Below are positions 36,051 to 45,115 of a DNA stretch of 64,000 bases, piece by piece. The translations under genes were made by a program, and so were the position numbers. Numbering within the stretch: the first letter of the stretch is position 1; the number at the start of each line of letters is the position of its first letter. The notes under the pieces were generated by a model. It did no database searches and was not told where the DNA came from. It saw only the letters and a list, made by a program, of their open reading frames with translations. Source of the stretch: Pseudomonadota bacterium (lineage in GTDB: Bacteria > Pseudomonadota > Alphaproteobacteria > JACQOE01); assembly GCA_016202695.1 (NCBI GenBank), contig JACQOE010000066.1, positions 54,730 to 118,729 of the forward strand, written 5' to 3'.

Positions 36051-37004
36051 ATGTCGCAGACGGGATACGAGGACGCCGCGGTGCTCCTGTTCGAGCCGCG
36101 TCACAACGTCCGCCAGATGATGAAGAGCGCGCTCCTGGACATGGGCTTCCGCCGCGTCGCCGACGCCGCCGAATTCGCGCTCATGACCGAGCGGCTGCGG
36201 ACCGAGCCCTTCGATCTCCTGATCGCCGAGCTGGTCGCCGCGGACGGCGACGTGCCGAACCTCGTCCGCCAGATTCGCCGGGCCGAGTACGGGCGCAACC
36301 CGTTCCTCGGCGTGATCCTGACGATCTGGAACCCCTCGGTCGAGCGGGTCGTCCAGGGGGCCAACGCGGGCATGGACGACCTCTTGGGAAAGCCGGTCTC
36401 GGCTCAGGCCCTGCGCGAGCGCATAGATGCGCTCGTAAAGTCGCGCAAGCCGTTCGTCATCTCCGCCGACTATGTCGGGCCCGACCGGCGGCGCGATCCC
36501 GGCCGCGGCTCGCGCGAGGGATTGATGGAGGCTCCCAACACACTCAAGGAGAAGGTCGAGGGGCGTGCCGATCCCGAGCGCCTTCAGCGCGAGATCGAGG
36601 CGGCGGCCGGCGTCGTGCGGCGCGTCCGCCGCCGCCGGCAGGGCTTGCAGCTCGCGGCGCTGGCTGAGATCATGAGCGAGAGCGCCTGGCCGTGGCCGCC
36701 GGTGGCGGCGGACGACCTCGCCAAGCTCGCGGCGCTGTGCGAGGATCTGGCCCGGCCGCCCGCCGCCGCGGGTCCAGCCGAGCTCCCCGCGCTCGCGCGC
36801 GCGCTGGCGGGGCTGGCGGCCGGTCTCCGCTCCCGCGGGGCCTTCGAGGACGCGCGCGAGCGCCAACGCCTTTGCCAGTCCGCGGCGGCCATCCACCGCC
36901 TCGTCGCCCCCGACGCCGATGAGGCCACCCTTGCTGCGGAAACGTCCGCCGTGGTCGCCATCATCCGGCAGCGCCGTACTCAGCCTTCGCCCGGGTCCGA
37001 CTGA
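36051..37004 (+). CDS. Receiver-like (pseudo-receiver) signalling protein
   Basis: A 317-residue protein. Residues ~9-135 fit a response-regulator receiver (AAVLLFEPRHNVRQMMKSALLDMG, VVQGANAGMDDLLGKPVSA with the conserved Lys-Pro). The phospho-acceptor strand reads FDLLIAELVAADG, where Glu stands at the usual Asp position, so phosphorylation is doubtful. The remaining ~180 residues are helical and rich in Ala/Arg with no recognised output domain. It follows the degenerate GGDEF/EAL-like gene and probably works with it. Confidence 0.7.
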   Translation: MSQTGYEDAAVLLFEPRHNVRQMMKSALLDMGFRRVADAAEFALMTERLRTEPFDLLIAELVAADGDVPNLVRQIRRAEYGRNPFLGVILTIWNPSVERVVQGANAGMDDLLGKPVSAQALRERIDALVKSRKPFVISADYVGPDRRRDPGRGSREGLMEAPNTLKEKVEGRADPERLQREIEAAAGVVRRVRRRRQGLQLAALAEIMSESAWPWPPVAADDLAKLAALCEDLARPPAAAGPAELPALARALAGLAAGLRSRGAFEDARERQRLCQSAAAIHRLVAPDADEATLAAETSAVVAIIRQRRTQPSPGSD

Positions 37005-37093
37005 GCGCGGTCGCCACGGACGCAATGCGGGCGCTGGCGCAGTCGGCGCCAGCGCCCGATGTCGGGTCGGTGTCGTTTGTCGCCGTGCCGGGG

Positions 37094-37570
37094 TCAGGCG
37101 GCCCGGTTCTTGCCGCCGCCTGCGGCCTTGCTCGGCGGGGTCGGGGCCTCGGGCTCGTTGGCGGGGCTCTGGCCCGGCTGGACCGCGGCGCGAGAGGTTC
37201 CGACCCCGGTCGCCTGGGGCGCGCCCGGAGTCATCGTCACCTTGCCGGTCGCGCCCTCGGCCGCGGCGCGGAACTCGGCGAGCTTCCTGCGCACCCCGAG
37301 GCGCTGGAACAGGAAATAGGTCACCACCAGCGCGGCGATGGTAACGAGCGCCTCCTGCAGGCCGAAGGTCTGGGTCTCGAAATTAGTGGCAAACTTGGCG
37401 AGCAGACCGACGCCGAACACGAGCCCCGCGACGATGAGGGCGGCGAGGGACTCGCCGACCATCGACCACTTCGTCCAGCGCGGCGGATTGGGATTGCGGA
37501 AGGCCAACAGCAGCACAGTGCCGAGAAGCGCCGTGACGCACAGGATGATGACCCCGACTTCAGCGTACAT
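37094..37570 (-). CDS. Hypothetical membrane protein with three membrane segments
   Basis: A 158-residue protein not recognised. Three hydrophobic segments are visible: VGVIILCVTALLGTVLLLAF, SLAALIVAGLVFGVGLLAKF and ALVTIAALVVTYFLFQRLG. A hydrophilic C-terminal tail rich in Ala, Gly, Pro and Lys follows. The start at 37570 is the first ATG in frame. It is divergent from the triple-RidA gene across 271 bases. Codon choice is like its neighbours, so it is likely a real gene. Confidence 0.7.
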   Translation of the reverse strand: MYAEVGVIILCVTALLGTVLLLAFRNPNPPRWTKWSMVGESLAALIVAGLVFGVGLLAKFATNFETQTFGLQEALVTIAALVVTYFLFQRLGVRRKLAEFRAAAEGATGKVTMTPGAPQATGVGTSRAAVQPGQSPANEPEAPTPPSKAAGGGKNRAA

Positions 37571-37841
37571 TTATTTCTCCATGGACAAGGCGCACCGAGC
37601 CGACGGTTCCGAGGTGTCCGAGACAAGCGGGGGAACTGTGGTGTCGGGGCGCCTGAGCGGCGAATATAGGAAGTTGCGTTATTGAAAAAAAGGGCCTTCT
37701 GCCGCTCCCCGACATAAAATGCCGCTCCCGAGGAGAGCCCCGGACGACGCCGTTAACAGTCTCCGAGGACGGTTGGCGGATCGGGTCTTCGCCTCTAGAG
37801 TGCCGGGGGCGGGAGAGGGCGAACGCGCAAGGGAGGAGGCG

Positions 37842-39077
37842 ATGGAGATACGGCGCATCTCCGTGAACCCCGTGCATCCCCTGATCCACCAGTCCGAGGT
37901 CGTCGCCGCCGGACCCTATGTCTTCACCTCGGCCGCGCTCGCCGACGACGGCAGGGACGGCATCCCGCCCGAGGCGCGGACCCACTCCGCCTACCCATAT
38001 TTCGGTTACGAAATAAAAGCCCAGGCCCGGTACGTCTTCCGCAAGCTCTCCCGCGCGCTCGAGGCCGCCGGCACCTCCCTCGCCGGGGTGGTGAAGGGGC
38101 ATGTCTTCCTGGCCGAGCTTGCCGACCTCACCCCCTTCGACGAGGTCTGGCGGGAGGTCTTCGCCCGCCCGATCACCAAAACCACGGTCGGTGCCCGCGA
38201 CCTCCCGGTGAGGGGGGCGCGGGTGAGCGTCGATCTGATCGCCGTCGCCCCGGAGGCGGGGCTGGCGATCAAGGGGGCGAACGCCGGCCCGTCGCCCCCC
38301 TTCACCAGCAAGGTCGAGGCGATCCGCGCCGGCGACCTGGTCTTCACCGCCGGCCAGCTCGCCCACGACGGACGCACCGGCGTCCCGCCCGAGGCGCGGC
38401 GCGACGCCCGAAACCCCGCCGCCGGCTCGGACCTCGCCCGCCAGGCCGGCTATGCGCTCGGCAACCTGCGCCGGGCGATCGAGGCGGCGGGGCGCGAGGG
38501 GGCGGGCATCGCCAAGGGCCAGGTCTACCTCGCGGACGCGGCCGTCGGCGCCGAGTTCTCGGCCATCTGGGAGGCGGCGTTCGACACCCCGCCGGCGCTC
38601 TCGGTCGCCGCCGCCGGGCTGCTTGTGCCGGGCTGCCTCATGGAGATCGACCTCACCGGGTTCATCCCCCGCCCCCGCCTCGCCGCCGGCCCGGTCGGGG
38701 GCGGGCGCGGGCCGGCGCGCCTGTTTGGCGTCGGCGACCTCTTGTTCGCCTCCGGCCGGATGGCGGTGGACGCCACCGGCGCGGTCCCGCCCGAGGCCGC
38801 GCTCCATCCCGCCTTTCCCGTCTACGGGAGCGCGATCAAGCTACAGACGCGCTACCTCCTCGACCGCTTGGCCGAGGACCTGGCGGCGGCGGGAAGCGGC
38901 CTCGATCGGGTGGTCAAGGCGACCGCGTTCTTCGCCGACCTCCGTCACTTCCCCGGGTTCGACGAGGTTTGGCGAGAGCGCTTTCCGGAGCCGCCGGCGC
39001 TGACCGCGGTCGCGGTCTTGGGCCTGTGTGCGCCGGGCGCGCTGGTCGCCGTCGACGCCGTCGCGACCGTGCGCTGA
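37842..39077 (+). CDS. Triple RidA/YjgF/UK114-domain protein
   Basis: A 411-residue protein made of three RidA-like domains in tandem, about residues 1-130, 145-270 and 285-411. Each repeats the same order: a strand like VFTSAALADDGRDGIPPEA / VFTAGQLAHDGRTGVPPEA / LFASGRMAVDATGAVPPEA, a helix with RKLSRALEAAG / GNLRRAIEAAG / DRLAEDLAAAG, and VVKGHVFLAEL / IAKGQVYLADA / VVKATAFFADL. Classic RidA is a ~130-residue homotrimer that deaminates enamines/imines, so this chain could form the whole trimer by itself. The key Arg of the active enamine deaminases is not evident in each domain. The start has GGGAGGAGG. Standing alone here. Confidence 0.88.
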   Translation: MEIRRISVNPVHPLIHQSEVVAAGPYVFTSAALADDGRDGIPPEARTHSAYPYFGYEIKAQARYVFRKLSRALEAAGTSLAGVVKGHVFLAELADLTPFDEVWREVFARPITKTTVGARDLPVRGARVSVDLIAVAPEAGLAIKGANAGPSPPFTSKVEAIRAGDLVFTAGQLAHDGRTGVPPEARRDARNPAAGSDLARQAGYALGNLRRAIEAAGREGAGIAKGQVYLADAAVGAEFSAIWEAAFDTPPALSVAAAGLLVPGCLMEIDLTGFIPRPRLAAGPVGGGRGPARLFGVGDLLFASGRMAVDATGAVPPEAALHPAFPVYGSAIKLQTRYLLDRLAEDLAAAGSGLDRVVKATAFFADLRHFPGFDEVWRERFPEPPALTAVAVLGLCAPGALVAVDAVATVR

Positions 39078-39160
39078 GCGCCGGGCCGGGCTGGCGCGTG
39101 CCCCTGACAAGGGGGGCCGCCTCGGCTAGGCTAGGCGATCAAGCAGAGGAGCGAGCGACC

Positions 39161-39625
39161 ATGCCGTTCATCCTGACCAGCACCGCCTTCAAGGAGGGCG
39201 AGCGCATCCCCAAGACCTACACCTGCGAGGGGGCCGATGTTTCGCCGCCGCTGGCCTGGTCGGGCGCGCCGGCCGGAACCAAGAGCTTCGCGCTCCTGTG
39301 CGACGACCCGGATGCGCCCCGCGGCACCTGGCGCCACTGGGGCGTGTTCGACGTCCCGGCCGCCACCAGCCGGCTCGACGAGGGCTATCCCAAGGATGCC
39401 AGGGTGGGGCCCGCGCGCCAGGCGGTCACCGACTTCGGCCGCACGGGTTACGGCGGCCCGTGCCCGCCCAAGGGGCATGGGACGCACCATTACCAGTTTC
39501 GGCTCCTGGCCTTGAAGGTGGACAAGCTGCCGCTCCCGGACCGGGCGACGTGCGTCGACCTTGAGCGTGCGGCGCGGCCGCAGGCGCTCGGCGAAGGGCG
39601 CCTGATGGGCACCTATTCGCGCTGA
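39161..39625 (+). CDS. YbhB/YbcL (PEBP) family protein
   Basis: A 154-residue phosphatidylethanolamine-binding-protein fold. The ligand-pocket motifs are present: CDDPDAPRGTWRHW, GYGGPCPPKGHGTHHYQF. No signal peptide is seen, so it is cytoplasmic. Function in bacteria is not settled. It starts 84 bases after the triple-RidA stop and ends 14 bases before the LOG-family gene, on the same strand. Confidence 0.93.
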   Translation: MPFILTSTAFKEGERIPKTYTCEGADVSPPLAWSGAPAGTKSFALLCDDPDAPRGTWRHWGVFDVPAATSRLDEGYPKDARVGPARQAVTDFGRTGYGGPCPPKGHGTHHYQFRLLALKVDKLPLPDRATCVDLERAARPQALGEGRLMGTYSR

Positions 39626-39639
39626 AGCCGACCTTGAGC

Positions 39640-40488
<849 letters not shown>

Positions 40489-40606
40489 GCGGGGGCGCGG
40501 CGGGCGGGCCGCGAAAACCCGTTGTGCTTCGCGGCAAGAGCGTCTTAGATGGCGCCCGGATCCGTGTCCGGGCCGCGCCCACGCTTCCGACGGAGAGACG
40601 ACCACC

Positions 40607-41794
40607 GTGCCGGGAAACGACCTGCCGCTTTCGCGCTTTCGCGTGCTCGACCTCACCCGCGCCCGCTCCGGCCCCACGGCCACCCGCCAGCTCGGCGACT
40701 GGGGCGCGGACGTGGTCAAGATCGAGACTCCGCCTGCGCTGGGGAACGTCGATGCGATTCCCAGCGTCCGCCATGGCTTCGACTTCCAGAACCTGCACCG
40801 CAACAAGCGGAGCATGACGCTCAACCTCAAGAGCGACGAGGGACGCTCGATCTTCCTCAGGCTCGCCGAGGGGGCGGACGTGGTGGTCGAGAACTTCCGC
40901 CCCGCGGTCAAGCATCGGCTCGGCGTCGACTACGAGGCGGTTCGCAAGGTGAACCCCGGCATCGTCTACGGCAGCATCTCCGGCTTCGGTCAGACCGGCC
41001 CCTACGCCGACCGTCCCGGGCTCGACCAGATCGCCCAGGGGATGTCGGGGCTGATGTCGATCACCGGGCTTCCCGGCCAGGGGCCGGTGCGGGTGGGAAC
41101 CGCCATCGTCGACACCTCCGCCGGGATGCTGCTGGCGCAAGGCATCCTGGTCGCGCTCCTCGAGCGCGAGGTCTCCGGCCAGGGGCAGTGGGTGCACACC
41201 TCGCTCTTGGAGGCCGCGATCCAGGTGCTCGACTTCCAGGCGGCGCGCTATCTCAAGGATGGTCAGGTGCCGGGCCAGGCCGGCAACAGCCATCCGACCG
41301 AGATTCCGGCCAGCGTCTTTCCCACCGCCGACGGCTACATCAACATCCAGGCCGGCAACCAGCACATCTTCGAGCGGCTTTCGCGCGCGATCGGGGCGCC
41401 CGATCTGCCCAAGGATCCCGCCTACGCCAGCAAGGAGCTGCGCTCGCGGAATCGCGACCGGCTGCACGGCGCGATCGGCGAGCGCACGCGGATGCGCAAG
41501 AGCCTCGACTGGGTCGAGATCCTCAACGAGGCGGGGGTGCCCTGCGGGCCGATCTACGACGTCGGCCAGGCGTTCAACGATCCGCATGTGAAGCAGCTCG
41601 GCCTCGACCCCGCGGTCACGCATCCCACCCTCGGCACCTTCCGTGTGGTCGGGCAGGCGACCAAGCTCGCCCGCACGCCGCACCGCATGCGCTTCGCCTG
41701 CCTGGAGATCGGCGAGCACACCGCCGAGGTGCTGGCCGGAATCGGCTACGATGCCGCCGCGGTCGCCGCCTTGCGCGAGCGCGGCGTGGTGTGA
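40607..41794 (+). CDS. Family III CoA-transferase (CaiB/BaiF type)
   Basis: Moves CoA between carboxylic acids. The 395 residues show the family order: VLDLTRARSGPTATRQLGDWGADVVKIE at the start, NKRSMTLNLKS, VVVENFRPAVKHRLG, SGFGQTGPYADRPGLDQ with the expected catalytic Asp (Asp140), and a C-terminal GVPCGPIYDVGQAFND. The start is a GTG at 40607. It is followed by a crotonase gene with a 52-base gap, a common pairing in acyl-CoA breakdown. The acid is unknown. Confidence 0.92.
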   Translation: MPGNDLPLSRFRVLDLTRARSGPTATRQLGDWGADVVKIETPPALGNVDAIPSVRHGFDFQNLHRNKRSMTLNLKSDEGRSIFLRLAEGADVVVENFRPAVKHRLGVDYEAVRKVNPGIVYGSISGFGQTGPYADRPGLDQIAQGMSGLMSITGLPGQGPVRVGTAIVDTSAGMLLAQGILVALLEREVSGQGQWVHTSLLEAAIQVLDFQAARYLKDGQVPGQAGNSHPTEIPASVFPTADGYINIQAGNQHIFERLSRAIGAPDLPKDPAYASKELRSRNRDRLHGAIGERTRMRKSLDWVEILNEAGVPCGPIYDVGQAFNDPHVKQLGLDPAVTHPTLGTFRVVGQATKLARTPHRMRFACLEIGEHTAEVLAGIGYDAAAVAALRERGVV

Positions 41795-41846
41795 GCGGTC
41801 CCGGCGCGGCGCGGGGCGAGGGTGGTGCGATCAGGCGGAGGAGGCG

Positions 41847-42641
41847 ATGAAGCTCGCGACCGACAAGATGCTGGCCGAGAGGGACGGGGGCATCGGCTGG
41901 ATGATCTTCAACAACCCCGAGCGCCGCAACGCCGTCTCGCTCGAGATGTGGGAAGCGGTCGAGGAGATCGCCGCCGGTTTCGCCGCCGACCCCGAGGTGC
42001 GGGTGGTGGTGATGCGGGGCGCCGGCGACAAGGCCTTCGTCTCGGGTGCCGACATCTCGCAGTTCGACAAGGTGCGGGGCAGCGCCGAGGCGGCCGAATC
42101 CTATGACCGCAAGTCACACGCGGCGCGCGAGAAGCTGGCGGGCCTCGACAAGCCGCTCATCGCCATGATCCACGGCTATTGCCTCGGCGGCGGCGTCTCG
42201 ACGGCGATGAAGGCCGACCTGCGCCTCTGCTCCGAGGAGGCCCAGTTCGGCATCCCCGCCGGCCGGCTCGGAGTGGGCTACGGCTTCGAGAGCCTGAAGC
42301 CGCTGGTCGATCTCGTCGGCCCGGCCTTCGCCAAGGAGATCCTGTTCACGGCGCGGCGCTTCTCGGCTGCGGAGGCGCTGCGCATCGGCCTCGTCAACCG
42401 TGTGGTCGAGAAGGCGGCGCTCGAGGCCTGCGTGCGCGAGATCGCCGGCCAGATCGCCGAGAACGCGCCCCTCACTATCCGGGCGGCCAAATTCACCATC
42501 AACCAGGTGTGCAAGGACTCGGCGGAGCGCGACCTCGCCCGCGCGGAAGCCCTGTTCCGGGCCTGCTTCGACAGCGAGGACTACGCCGAGGGACGCCGCG
42601 CCTTCGTGGAGAAGCGCAAACCGGTGTTCCGCGGCCGTTGA
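41847..42641 (+). CDS. Crotonase superfamily protein (enoyl-CoA hydratase-like) lacking both catalytic Glu
   Basis: A 264-residue crotonase-fold enzyme. The oxyanion-hole segments FVSGADISQF and CLGGGVSTAM are intact. At the two positions that hold the general acid/base Glu in true hydratases, this protein has Ser (GGGVSTA instead of GGGCELA) and Ala (GIPAGRLG instead of xxPExxLG). It therefore probably does not hydrate enoyl-CoA and may be an isomerase, hydrolase or another crotonase type. The ATG at 41847 has GGAGGAGG upstream. It is coupled with the CoA-transferase gene. Confidence 0.87.
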   Translation: MKLATDKMLAERDGGIGWMIFNNPERRNAVSLEMWEAVEEIAAGFAADPEVRVVVMRGAGDKAFVSGADISQFDKVRGSAEAAESYDRKSHAAREKLAGLDKPLIAMIHGYCLGGGVSTAMKADLRLCSEEAQFGIPAGRLGVGYGFESLKPLVDLVGPAFAKEILFTARRFSAAEALRIGLVNRVVEKAALEACVREIAGQIAENAPLTIRAAKFTINQVCKDSAERDLARAEALFRACFDSEDYAEGRRAFVEKRKPVFRGR

Positions 42642-43039
42642 GGGCGGTGCCGGCGCCGCCCCGCCGAGGCCAATTTGTAAAAAATCGTTGTCGCGGGCGG
42701 CCGGGCGGCGGTCGAAACGCCGGCAGTACTTGGGCGCCGGCCGATCAACCGCAAACAGGCGCCAAATCGCGCCTCCGCCATTCTTGGCCTCGACTGGCTC
42801 CTCTATTGTCGCGGTTTCCCGATTGTTGGTATTCTACGACCGAGCGCGCGCGGGTTGTGCTCGGGCGGGGTTTGCGGCGCCCGTGGGATTCGCCGGGAGG
42901 GGACGTCGATTGCCGGGGCACGGGCCCCGATCCCATCCGGCGGAGGGCAACGGGACGGCGTTGCGGAGCGCGCGGGCGGGACGGTCCGGGAGGGGGGCCG
43001 GCCCGGCGCTCCGTCGGCTAACGGCTAGGTGCACCGGCA
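42642..43039. other. 398-base non-coding stretch before the kinase gene
   Basis: No convincing gene on either strand. It contains an AT-rich patch (about 42672-42690), and TTGTCG at 42806-42811 followed 18 bases later by TATTCT at 42830-42835, a weak promoter candidate for the kinase at 43040. No strong hairpin or RNA gene was recognised. Confidence 0.5.
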
Positions 43040-44980
43040 ATGCCAGTCATCCTCATCGTCGACGATCGGGTGACCAATCGCAATATTCTGGTCAAGCTCG
43101 CCAGGTCGCTGGACCGCGACGTCACGGTGCGGGCCTTCGGCGATCCCCGCGAGGCGCTCGAAGCCGCCGCCGCGCAGACCCCCGACCTGGTGGTCACCGA
43201 TTACAAGATGCCGGCGATGAACGGCGACGAGTTCATCGAGCGGTTCCGTCGCCTGCCGCTTTGCGCCGACGTGCCGGTGGTGGTGGTGACCGTCTACGAG
43301 GACCGCGATTTCCGCTACCGGGCGCTCGAGGTGGGGGCGACCGACTTCCTGTCGAGCCCGGTCGACCACCACGAGTTCCGCACCCGGGCGCGCAACCTGC
43401 TCATGCTGCGGCGCCAGCAGGAGATCATCAAGAAGCGGGCGCTCAGCCTGGAGCAGCGCCTCCAGCTCGCCAACCGGCTGCACGAGAAGGCGCTGCGCGA
43501 GAGCGAGAACAAGTTCCGCCTGGTGATCAACACCGTTCCGGCGATGATCAGCGCCAGCGACCCGCACGGCCGCTGCGTATTCATCAACGCCTACCAAGCG
43601 GTGTTCTTCGGGGTCGACCCCGAGCTCGCCACCGGCATGACCCTCGAAGAGGCCTTCGACAAGGACTACGGCGCGCGCCACCGCAAGCTGGACGAGCAGA
43701 TCAATTCGACCGGCGAGCCGATCCACGACCTCGAGGAGACGCTGACCAACCGCGACGGCAGGGCCTGCGTGTTTCTCACCACCAAGGCGCCGCTTCGCGA
43801 CACCCGCGGGCGCACCCAGGGGATCGTCACCGTCTCGCTCGACATCACCGACCGCAAGTCGCGGGAAAGCGAGGTGCGGCAGAAGTCGGAGCTCCTGCGC
43901 GCGACCATGGACGCCATGGCCCAGGGCCTGATCGCGGTCGACCCCGCGCTCAAGATCCTGGCTTCCAACCGGCGCGCCGCCGAGCTTCTCGGCCTGCCCG
44001 GGGAGATGCTGCGCCCGGGCACGGACTTCGAGGACCTCATCGAGCAGGCCGCCGAGCGCTGGGCCTATGGGCCCGGCTATCCCGAGGAGTCGTTCTCCGA
44101 ATACCGCGCCCTCCTGCGCAGCGGCCGCGCCCGGCGCTTCGAGAGCGTGGGCAAGGACGGCACCACCCTCGAGGTCCGGCGAAGCCCGATGAGCAGTGGC
44201 GGCAACGTCCTCACCTACACCGACATCACCGAGCGCAAGCGCATCGAGGCCGAGCTGCGCGAGGCGAAGGAGTCGGCGTTCCTGTCCAACATGAGCCACG
44301 AGCTCAGGACCCCGCTCAACGCCATCTTCGGCTTCGCCGAATTGATGAAGAACGAGCTTTTTGGACCGGTCGGCAACGAGAAGTACAGGGAGTATGTCGG
44401 CCACATCCATGAGAGCTGCACCTATCTGATCAGCCTCCTCAACGACTATCTCGATCTTTCGAAGATTCGCGCCGGCAAGATCGAGCTCGTGGAAGGCGAG
44501 GTCGATCTCGGCAAGGTGGTCGAGGACGCGGTGCGGCTTTTGAAGGGCCGCGCCGAGGAGGCGCAGGTGGCGGTCGAGACGAAGGCGGCGCGGAACCTGC
44601 CGCGGCTCTTCGCCGATGAGCGCAAGGTGAAGCAGATCCTTCTCAACATCGTCTCCAATGGAATCAAGTTCACGCCCCCGGGCGGGCAGGTCCGCCTCTC
44701 GACCGGCGTCACCGAGGGCGGGGGCGTCATGGTCGCGATCGCCGACACCGGCGTCGGCATCGCCAAGGAGGACCTCAAGACCGTGCTCTCCCGTTACGGA
44801 CAGGTGGTCAATCCCTATTCCGGCCGGTACGTCGGGACCGGACTTGGCATGCCACTTGCTTTGGAGCTGGTGGAATTGCACGGCGGCAAGCTTGACATCG
44901 CGAGCACGGTGGGCAAGGGAACGACGGTGACAATTTGCTTCCCGCCCGAGCGGGTGCTGCGCCAGGCTAACAGCGCCTGA
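43040..44980 (+). CDS. Hybrid sensor histidine kinase: receiver-PAS-PAS-HisKA-HATPase
   Basis: A 646-residue soluble kinase without membrane segments. Residues ~3-120 are a receiver with Asp54 in VVTDYKMP. Two PAS-like domains follow (SENKFRLVINTVPAMISASD, LLRATMDAMAQGLIAVDPA), ending in ITDRK and ITERKRIE boundaries. HisKA carries His420 in [18 protein letters not shown], and the ATPase has NIVSNGIKF, DTGVGI and GTGLGMPLA. An N-terminal receiver ahead of the kinase suggests it is itself phosphorylated by another kinase, or acts on a partner. The next kinase gene lies 135 bases downstream on the same strand, so the two may form one pathway. Confidence 0.93.
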   Translation: MPVILIVDDRVTNRNILVKLARSLDRDVTVRAFGDPREALEAAAAQTPDLVVTDYKMPAMNGDEFIERFRRLPLCADVPVVVVTVYEDRDFRYRALEVGATDFLSSPVDHHEFRTRARNLLMLRRQQEIIKKRALSLEQRLQLANRLHEKALRESENKFRLVINTVPAMISASDPHGRCVFINAYQAVFFGVDPELATGMTLEEAFDKDYGARHRKLDEQINSTGEPIHDLEETLTNRDGRACVFLTTKAPLRDTRGRTQGIVTVSLDITDRKSRESEVRQKSELLRATMDAMAQGLIAVDPALKILASNRRAAELLGLPGEMLRPGTDFEDLIEQAAERWAYGPGYPEESFSEYRALLRSGRARRFESVGKDGTTLEVRRSPMSSGGNVLTYTDITERKRIEAELREAKESAFLSNMSHELRTPLNAIFGFAELMKNELFGPVGNEKYREYVGHIHESCTYLISLLNDYLDLSKIRAGKIELVEGEVDLGKVVEDAVRLLKGRAEEAQVAVETKAARNLPRLFADERKVKQILLNIVSNGIKFTPPGGQVRLSTGVTEGGGVMVAIADTGVGIAKEDLKTVLSRYGQVVNPYSGRYVGTGLGMPLALELVELHGGKLDIASTVGKGTTVTICFPPERVLRQANSA

Positions 44981-44994
44981 GGGCGATCGGGGAG

Positions 44995-45011
44995 CGGCCG
45001 CGCGGCGGCCG
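44995..45011 (+). terminator. Short GC hairpin after the soluble kinase gene
   Basis: CGGCCGC at 44995-45001 pairs with GCGGCCG at 45005-45011 around a three-base loop, 15 bases after the stop codon. No T run follows. It may be a weak terminator between the two kinase genes. Confidence 0.3.
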
Positions 45012-45115
45012 GGCGGGTCGGCGTAAAGGGGGAATCAGCCGGACGGCCGAGGGACCAGGAGCGGCGCAGCGGGCGGCGAATGCCCCGGATGCATGAGCGG
45101 ATGGACACCTGATCG

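Noticed and set aside
37571..37841. Promoter in the AT-rich patch near 37660-37720
   Set aside because: TTGAAA at 37682 and TAAAAT at 37715 are 27 bases apart, too far for a standard promoter, and other pairings are weak, so no site was called.
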